A DNA stretch of 30,648 nt from Clostridia bacterium (GTDB taxonomy: Bacteria > Bacillota > Clostridia > TANB77 > CAG-508): positions 1 to 30,648 of the forward strand of contig JAAVXQ010000089.1 in the NCBI GenBank assembly GCA_022790685.1, given 5' to 3'. Both the position numbers and the translations under genes were made by a program. Shown piece after piece: positions 26,323-30,648 of the stretch. The stretch's first letter is position 1. Every line of letters starts with the position of its first letter. The notes beneath the pieces were generated by a model. That model ran no database searches. It was given only the letters and a program-made list of their open reading frames with translations, and was not told where the DNA came from.

Positions 26323-26949
26323 ATGAAAAAGGAAAAAATAAAACAAAGCTTATTATTGATATCAGCAGTTTTTTTAATAGGAGTTGGATATTTAAACTAT
26401 TCTAGTTTACCAAATGAATATGAAAAAACTGTTGAAGTAGCAAGTAGAGGAGATGGGAATGATATAACTCTGGGTGATGTAGAACTTGTTAGTACAAATG
26501 CAATTGTAGAAAATAAAGACATTTCAGAAAATACTAATGCTATTTCAAGTAGTATGAATTTTGAAAATTATGAAAATAACTCTTCAGGAGAAGATATTGA
26601 AAAAGATGAGTATTTTGAAAAAACAAGAATTGAAAGAGAAAATATGTATTCGCAAATGATAGATACTTATCAAAAAATGGTTAGCAATAATGATGTATCA
26701 GCAGAACAAAAAATGATAGCCAGTCAAGAAATAACCAATATAACAAAAACTAAAAATGGAATTATGATCGCAGAAAATTTAATCAAAAATAAAGGTTTTA
26801 CTGAAGTTGTGATATTAGTAAATAATAATAATGCAAGTGTTATTGTCAAAACACAAAAATTGGAAAATGAAGAAATTGCAAAAATACAAAATATAGTATC
26901 ACGTGAATTAGCTATAGAAGTTGGAAATATAAATATTAGTAATAAATAA
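26323..26949 (+). CDS. spoIIIAH: stage III sporulation protein SpoIIIAH
   Basis: Partner of forespore SpoIIQ in the feeding tube. The start is set at ATG 26323 because GGGGGA is 9 bases upstream; an ATG at 26314 abuts that element. It is 208 residues, with a single membrane helix near residues 8-25, an Asn/Ser/Glu-rich linker, then the YscJ/FliF-like ring-building domain ending in E-V-G-N-I-N-I-S. It is the last gene of the operon. Confidence 0.92.
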   Translation: MKKEKIKQSLLLISAVFLIGVGYLNYSSLPNEYEKTVEVASRGDGNDITLGDVELVSTNAIVENKDISENTNAISSSMNFENYENNSSGEDIEKDEYFEKTRIERENMYSQMIDTYQKMVSNNDVSAEQKMIASQEITNITKTKNGIMIAENLIKNKGFTEVVILVNNNNASVIVKTQKLENEEIAKIQNIVSRELAIEVGNINISNK

Positions 26950-27087
26950 TTTAGTTTTTCTTCTCAAAATTTGCTAGAATATTTTTTTATTTAAAAACCA
27001 TAATAGTAGTATGAAAAAATTTTTTCATGAATTTTTATGTTTAAAGTACTTTATAAATATAAGGTACTTAAAATAATGGAGGATATG

Positions 27088-27579
27088 ATGGCAAAGAAAA
27101 CAATAACAGTACTTGCAGTTATGTGTATTTTTTCATTATTTTGCGGAATATGTTGTTTTGCAGCAGATGATAACTCTATAAATTTAGGAAATACAGTTTC
27201 AGAAACAATGGACAAAGCAGGAAGAAGTATTGAGAATGTAAAAAATGATATTTTCTCAGGAAACAGAGATAATGATGGACACGATAATAATGAAAAAGAT
27301 ATGATAAATAATGGAGTAAATCACGTAGAAAATGGAGTTAACCATATTGATAATGGTGCAAAAGATGTAGGTAATGCAGTAGTAAATACTACAAGATTAG
27401 ATGGTTATAGAACAAATAATTATAATGCAGTAAGAACTGAAACAACCACAGGCTTACCAAATACAGAAGTAGGTGGTATGACAACTACAACTTGGATGTG
27501 GATTATTTTAGCAGTATCAGCTGTTATAATAATTGCAGCAATTTGGTATTATGCAACACAAAATAATGGAAGAGACTAG
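27088..27579 (+). CDS. small secreted or membrane protein with NG-rich repeats
   Basis: The start is ATG 27088, 5 bases after GGAGG; the upstream in-frame ATG codons at 27037 and 27085 are less well placed. It is 163 residues. A signal peptide or N-terminal helix spans about 1-25 (cleavage near C-C-F-A-A). An Asn/Gly/Asp-rich repeated segment follows (units like N-G-V-N-H-V-E and N-G-V-N-H-I-D). A C-terminal membrane helix lies at about 132-155. I do not recognise the family. A location next to the spoIIIA operon does not prove a sporulation role. Confidence 0.7.
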   Translation: MAKKTITVLAVMCIFSLFCGICCFAADDNSINLGNTVSETMDKAGRSIENVKNDIFSGNRDNDGHDNNEKDMINNGVNHVENGVNHIDNGAKDVGNAVVNTTRLDGYRTNNYNAVRTETTTGLPNTEVGGMTTTTWMWIILAVSAVIIIAAIWYYATQNNGRD

Positions 27580-27693
27580 TTATAATAATGATTAGTAATT
27601 AGAGATTTTTATAAAATGCCCAATGCTTAAAAGAAGGCTTATAATATAGACAAAAAGCATGAAAAGTTGGAAATAAAGTTCATTACTAATAAG

Positions 27694-27724
27694 AAAAAAA
27701 TCCAAAGATTATTTGGATTTTTTT
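27694..27724. terminator. bidirectional terminator
   Basis: A 13-bp stem AAAAAAATCCAAA / TTTGGATTTTTTT with a 5-base loop between convergent genes. The remaining bases from 27580 show nothing else. Confidence 0.85.
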
Positions 27725-27752
27725 CTATATAAATATAAAATTTTTTAAAAAA

Positions 27753-28022
27753 TTAATGTTTTAATCTAATTAATATAGCAATTGCAAATAATATAAGCAA
27801 AACTCCAATGGCTATTAAAATTACATTTAATATATTATTTAAACCTAAGTTTGCCTCAGGGATTGAAGATACTCTTTGAACACTGCTTACTCCTGAAGAT
27901 AAATAATCTTCTGTGGGTAAATCATCAGCAGTATTAGTAGCTAGTGAAATATTTGAATATACTGTTAATACAAAAGAAAAAATTATTATAAATACTGTAA
28001 AAAATTTTAAAAATTTATACAT
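27753..28022 (-). CDS. small membrane protein
   Basis: The start is ATG at 28022, with TGGAGG about 7 bases upstream. An in-frame TTG at 28034 would overlap that site. It is 89 residues, with an N-terminal signal or anchor (about 8-27), a Ser/Asp-rich middle and a second helix at about 62-85 ending in a basic tail. No family recognised; native codon use. Confidence 0.65.
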   Translation of the reverse strand: MYKFLKFFTVFIIIFSFVLTVYSNISLATNTADDLPTEDYLSSGVSSVQRVSSIPEANLGLNNILNVILIAIGVLLILFAIAILIRLKH

Positions 28023-28099
28023 AGTTTCCTCCAAAAGTAAATCTACAATATATAATATACTAAATTAAAATAAAAGTCTAGGCTTTATGAAAAAAATAC

Positions 28100-28128
28100 T
28101 TGTAAATATTTAAAAATAAATGTATAAT
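28100..28128 (+). promoter_or_regulatory. promoter for the tRNA-Gln region
   Basis: TTGTAA (28100-28105), 17-base spacer, TATAAT (28123-28128). A transcript would start near 28135 and include the duplicated 5' segment and the tRNA. Confidence 0.6.
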
Positions 28129-28155
28129 ACAAAAGGAAAATATATCGAAAACATA

Positions 28156-28207
28156 TGCAATATAGCGGATGTCTTTTTGTGAATTTAATATTGGGGTATC
28201 GCCAAGC
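28156..28207 (+). repeat. 52-bp direct repeat, copy 1 (tRNA leader plus tRNA 5' fragment)
   Basis: Matches 28246-28297 with a single mismatch (28181 G against A), offset 90 bases. It includes the leader and the first 16 bases of the tRNA. Confidence 0.9.
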
Positions 28208-28245
28208 TTTTGTCAGCTGTTCGAAGGCGTGCCTGAGATTACAGC
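28192..28245 (+). pseudogene. tRNA-Gln 5' fragment
   Basis: The acceptor and D-arm 5' bases TGGGGTATCGCCAAGC are present but no matching acceptor 3' strand or anticodon arm follows. Instead there is a CAGCTGT / ACAGCTG inverted repeat (28214-28220 with 28241-28247) containing AGGC-GT-GCCT. Confidence 0.6.
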
Positions 28246-28297
28246 TGCAATATAGCGGATGTCTTTTTGTAAATTTAATATTGGGGTATCGCCAAGC
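28246..28297 (+). repeat. 52-bp direct repeat, copy 2, leading into the intact tRNA
   Basis: See 28156-28207. This copy runs into the complete tRNA-Gln. Confidence 0.9.
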
Positions 28298-28357
28298 GGT
28301 AAGGCATCGGACTCTGACTCCGACATTTCCTGTGTTCGAATCACAGTACCCCAGCCA
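28282..28357 (+). tRNA. tRNA-Gln (anticodon CUG)
   Basis: Acceptor TGGGGTA (28282-28288) pairs with TACCCCA (28347-28353). The D arm has GCC/GGC. The anticodon stem TCGGA/TCCGA has loop CTCTGAC and anticodon CTG at 28314-28316. The T arm is CTGTG-TTCGAAT-CACAG. Discriminator G, with encoded CCA at 28355-28357. It reads CAG. Its anticodon loop is a normal 7 bases and cannot pair with CGG at the second codon position. Confidence 0.95.
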
Positions 28358-28363
28358 AGTAGT

Positions 28364-28400
28364 AAAGCGACTTTTGAGAAGATTTGAAGTTGCTTTTTTT
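28364..28400 (+). terminator. terminator after tRNA-Gln
   Basis: AAAGCGACTT (28364-28373) pairs with AAGTTGCTTT (28387-28396, one G-T pair), followed by a T-run. Confidence 0.75.
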
Positions 28401-28478
28401 ATATAAAAATGCTCAAACTGATACAAAACTGGTCCAAAGAACAAGAGAAGTATTGTAGTATATTAAAGGAGTAGTAAA

Positions 28479-29357
28479 ATGATAAATTTAGAACTATATA
28501 GAATATTTAAAATTGTAGCAGATGAAGAAAATTTAAGTAAGGCAAGTGAAATTATACATATTTCGCAACCTGCTGTAACTAAACATATTAAAAATTTAGA
28601 AAACGAATTAAACTTAAAATTATTTAATAGAAGTAAATATGGAATGATATTAAATGATAATGGAAAAAAGTTATATTTACAAATTAAAGATTCAATTGAA
28701 ACTCTTTCAAAAGCCGAAGAGATTTTTTATAAAAATAGAATTATTAATTTAGGAATACATGTAAATATGCCAAGTAGAATTTATGATAATGCTGTTTTAA
28801 AATTTTATGAGAATAATAAAAATACTATTGTAAATATAGATAAATTAACAGCTACAAATATATTTTCTATGCTAGAAAAGAAAAAAATAGATATTGCTCT
28901 TTCAAAAAAATATACTGATGAAATATATAATTCAAAAGAAATAGAATTTATAAAAATTGGAGAATTACAGGATGTATTTGTTGTAAATTCTAATTCACAA
29001 TATTTAAACAAAAAACTGTCTAAAGAAGATTTAAGAAATATAAATATTTATACTTTAAAGAAATTTTCGAGTGCATATCAAAATTTAATAAAAGCCTTGG
29101 AATATACTGAAACAGACACTGTTAATATTGATAATGTAAATTATTCTGCTATGATTGAGCTATTAAAAGCTAGAGATATAATAACTGTTATAACAAAAGA
29201 ATATGTAGAAAAAGAATTATCTAATAACGAATTAAGTGTATTAGATGTTGGTTTTACACTTCCAAATGCAGAATATGGAATATATTATAATGTTAATAAT
29301 AATTTTAAAGAATTAAAAAATTTAATAAAGGTTTTAAAAGATAATTGCAAAATATAA
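28479..29357 (+). CDS. LysR-family transcriptional regulator
   Basis: It is 292 residues. The N-terminal winged helix-turn-helix has L-S-K-A-S-E-I-I-H-I-S-Q-P-A-V-T-K-H-I-K-x-L-E and L-F-N-R-S, the LysR signature. A two-lobed effector-binding domain fills the rest. AAAGGAG precedes the ATG. The target genes are not evident: no divergent partner lies beside it, and the tRNA is upstream. Codon use is native and very AT-rich, with no in-frame CGG. The effector is unknown. Confidence 0.9.
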   Translation: MINLELYRIFKIVADEENLSKASEIIHISQPAVTKHIKNLENELNLKLFNRSKYGMILNDNGKKLYLQIKDSIETLSKAEEIFYKNRIINLGIHVNMPSRIYDNAVLKFYENNKNTIVNIDKLTATNIFSMLEKKKIDIALSKKYTDEIYNSKEIEFIKIGELQDVFVVNSNSQYLNKKLSKEDLRNINIYTLKKFSSAYQNLIKALEYTETDTVNIDNVNYSAMIELLKARDIITVITKEYVEKELSNNELSVLDVGFTLPNAEYGIYYNVNNNFKELKNLIKVLKDNCKI

Positions 29358-29377
29358 CTAAAAGTTATATTTTGCAA
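29345..29377 (+). terminator. 15-bp inverted repeat at the end of the LysR gene
   Basis: TTGCAAAATATAACT (29345-29359) pairs perfectly with 29363-29377 across a 3-base loop. The TAA stop lies in the stem. There is no T-run after it, so termination is uncertain. Confidence 0.45.
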
Positions 29378-29389
29378 ACAAATATATAT

Positions 29390-29438
29390 TTTACATAATG
29401 AAATTATTCTTTTATAATTAAATTGATAACAATCAATT
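29390..29438 (+). promoter_or_regulatory. promoter with palindromic operator-like site
   Basis: TTTACA (29390-29395), 18-base spacer, TATAAT (29414-29419). ATTGATAACAATCAAT (29423-29438) is a 6-4-6 inverted repeat over the likely start point, where a repressor could block initiation. The factor is unknown. Confidence 0.45.
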
Positions 29439-29462
29439 TGATTATATTATGGAGGGAAAAGT

Positions 29463-29795
29463 ATGCGGTTTTACGAACTAATCAACTTAAGTGATGAAGA
29501 GGCAAATGAACTGATCAAAAAATCTCCAAGGATTGAAATGAAAGAGGTTTTAGAGCATCCAGAAGATTTCGTAGGAAAGCTTTTGGTTTTTCGTGGAAAT
29601 TATGATGGATTTGCTACGAACAGGCGCTGTGCAAGAACCTTTGAGTACATTTTGTCAAAGCAAAGATGGAGAGTATCAGATGTCACTATTTATGATATGT
29701 TTTCATCAAGTTTCGCTTACCTTTTTTCGAGCAAAGAATTAAAAGAGAAGTTTAAAGCTTTTTGCGAGGCAAAAGCCTTCGTAATGGACGTATGA
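29463..29795 (+). CDS. hypothetical protein, probably imported
   Basis: It is 110 residues, soluble, with no motif I recognise; it contains G-K-L-L-V-F-R-G-N-Y-D-G-F and two Arg codons of the CGC/AGG type. GGAGGG is 6 bases before the ATG. Base composition and codon use are clearly richer in G and C than the LysR gene beside it. Codon 2 is CGG. A +1 shift there would give M-G-F-T-N and stop, so it would not be expressed if CGG behaves as in the native genes. It begins a segment of different composition that runs to the window end. Confidence 0.65.
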   Translation: MRFYELINLSDEEANELIKKSPRIEMKEVLEHPEDFVGKLLVFRGNYDGFATNRRCARTFEYILSKQRWRVSDVTIYDMFSSSFAYLFSSKELKEKFKAFCEAKAFVMDV

Positions 29796-29830
29796 TTTCC
29801 AAAACTAAGTGATTTAAATTTATATCACCT

Positions 29831-29872
29831 TTTTATAGCCATTCACAACTAATGTTGTGGATGGCTATAAAA
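29831..29872. repeat. long hairpin
   Basis: TTTTATAGCCAT (29831-29842) with ATGGCTATAAAA (29861-29872) and inner CACAAC/GTTGTG. It may end transcription of the preceding gene, but no T-run follows. Confidence 0.5.
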
Positions 29873-29925
29873 GTTATAAATAAACAACAATATTTATAGA
29901 TATGTTTTTTTATATCATATAAGAA

Positions 29926-29958
29926 AGCTCCCCTCTGGCTAAGTGCCAAAGGGGAGCT
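29926..29958 (-). terminator. GC-rich hairpin in the imported segment
   Basis: AGCTCCCCT (29926-29934) with AGGGGAGCT (29950-29958) and inner TGGC/GCCA. It is probably the terminator of the reverse gene at 30059-30640. Such GC-rich stems are unlike the others in this window. Confidence 0.5.
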
Positions 29959-30058
29959 GTTTGGAGAGTTTAGACTTAAAAGATTTGACTTTTTGAAAAT
30001 TAACAAATGAAGGTCTAATTCTGGGGGATATTAAATAGGTGAATTAGAAAATAACTAA

Positions 30059-30640
30059 TTAATCATCACCATAAAGAGCTTCATGTAATCCTCCCAAAAT
30101 GTTGGAAATTACGAGGTTTCTGAGTGTTTCAAAGGCTCGTTTCTGAGCAGATACGGTGTCATTAAAATTCTCAAACTCCAAGTCCATGGAGAATGAATCT
30201 GTATACTCCATAACAGCGCAGGTGACTGTGCTGTAAACCATTATGCCAGCCAGACAGTTGATATAACTTTTATCATGGAAGTATTCATCGAGAATTTTAT
30301 AACACTCATCAATAAGTTCCATAAGTGCATTTGGCGGAAGTGGACGCCCACCATATGGGTCAGGTGACAGTGCTTCATACTGACGTACCTGACTGGGAGT
30401 AGGATACTTTTTGTGTTTTACGTAGATAATCCTTTTTCCCTTTTTATTGGCGCCAGTTTTTAAATCTTTAGCCAAACATGCCAAGCCGATAGCCAGATAG
30501 TCAGTGATGTTGTGGTTCGGAGAAATTCGCAAATCCGCCTTAAAAGAAAAGCGTGTGTACTTTATTTTATACTTGTTGTACTGCGGTTCGCTAAATTTCT
30601 TCAGCAATTCACTCCGGTTTACCTCAAAGAAATCCTGCAT
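30059..30640 (-). CDS. hypothetical protein, probably imported, 5' end likely outside the window
   Basis: At least 193 residues, soluble. The frame stays open past 30640 to the window edge and no ribosome site precedes the ATG there, so the true start may lie outside. Visible motifs are F-K-A-D-L-R-I-S-P-N-H-N-I-T-D-Y-L-A-I-G-L-A-C-L-A-K-D and P-D-P-Y-G-G-R-P-L-P-P. I do not recognise the family. Base composition is clearly higher in G and C than the native genes. An in-frame CGG encodes the Arg in V-N-R-S-E near the N-terminus; a +1 shift there reaches TGA within five codons. Confidence 0.65.
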   Translation of the reverse strand: MQDFFEVNRSELLKKFSEPQYNKYKIKYTRFSFKADLRISPNHNITDYLAIGLACLAKDLKTGANKKGKRIIYVKHKKYPTPSQVRQYEALSPDPYGGRPLPPNALMELIDECYKILDEYFHDKSYINCLAGIMVYSTVTCAVMEYTDSFSMDLEFENFNDTVSAQKRAFETLRNLVISNILGGLHEALYGDD

Positions 30641-30648
30641 CTGTTGCT

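Noticed and set aside
28282..28357. tRNA-Gln as a decoder of CGG
   Set aside because: The anticodon is CUG with a normal seven-base loop and reads CAG. It has neither a CCG anticodon nor an enlarged loop.
28085..28444. Open frames over the tRNA region on both strands
   Set aside because: They cover the tRNA, its duplicated leader and the terminator; there is no ribosome site and the repeat explains the repeated peptide.
1..30648. CRISPR array, transposase or integrase
   Set aside because: No regularly spaced repeats were seen, and no protein has transposase or recombinase motifs.

Overview
The window is AT-rich, with Arg mostly AGA and strong Shine-Dalgarno sites. It carries a complete spoIIIAA-AH operon, PrkC/Stp, Rqc2 and acetate metabolism genes. 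This points to an anaerobic, endospore-forming member of the Clostridia (Bacillota). UAA, UAG and UGA all act as stops.

Layout: (1) 1-1774, the end of a multi-pass membrane protein. (2) 1786-8351, rlmN - stp - prkC - rpe - a polymer-forming-type membrane protein - nth, ending in a long bidirectional terminator. (3) 8443-10624, a reverse-strand pair of unknown coupled genes. (4) 10728-16512, pta followed by three tandem acetate-kinase paralogues and an Ig-like anchored protein. (5) 16588-18049, a reverse anchored protein and a higher-GC secreted-protein gene bounded by 16-bp direct repeats. (6) 18090-21543, rqc2 (NFACT) on the reverse strand, then pgi and a Zn-ribbon gene. (7) 21610-26949, a small gene and the spoIIIA operon. 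(8) 27088-28478, two small membrane proteins and tRNA-Gln(CUG) preceded by a tandem duplication of its 5' part. (9) 28479-30640, a LysR regulator, then two higher-GC genes that look imported.

The main discovery is a recurring decoding event. Four native genes (rlmN, rpe, rqc2, spoIIIAA) are each broken by exactly one extra nucleotide. In all four it is a C directly before a glycine codon, so the original frame shows an in-frame CGG (att CGG a, cct CGG t, act CGG t, tca CGG t). Skipping the C restores a full-length protein each time and, in at least three cases, a conserved Gly (the Walker A Gly of SpoIIIAA, the P-G-x-G-G loop of Rpe, the L-x-G-x-x-I motif of NFACT). By hand I found about 18 CGG trinucleotides out of frame in native genes and no in-frame CGG other than these four. 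CGG therefore appears to be no ordinary sense codon here but a +1 programmed frameshift signal (C skipped, GGN read as Gly, or CGGN read as a four-base codon). Two sites read CGG-TAA, so ribosomes that fail to shift would stop at once. The three higher-GC genes carry CGG in frame as ordinary Arg near their 5' ends; a +1 shift there would end translation within a few codons, so the system could also limit expression of foreign genes.

Working together: RlmN (rRNA/tRNA methylation) and Rqc2 (ribosome rescue) link two of the shifted genes to translation. Stp/PrkC form a cell-wall-sensing phosphorylation switch, Pta/AckA the ATP-yielding acetate branch, Rpe and Pgi sugar phosphate metabolism, and SpoIIIAA-AH the forespore feeding-tube complex.
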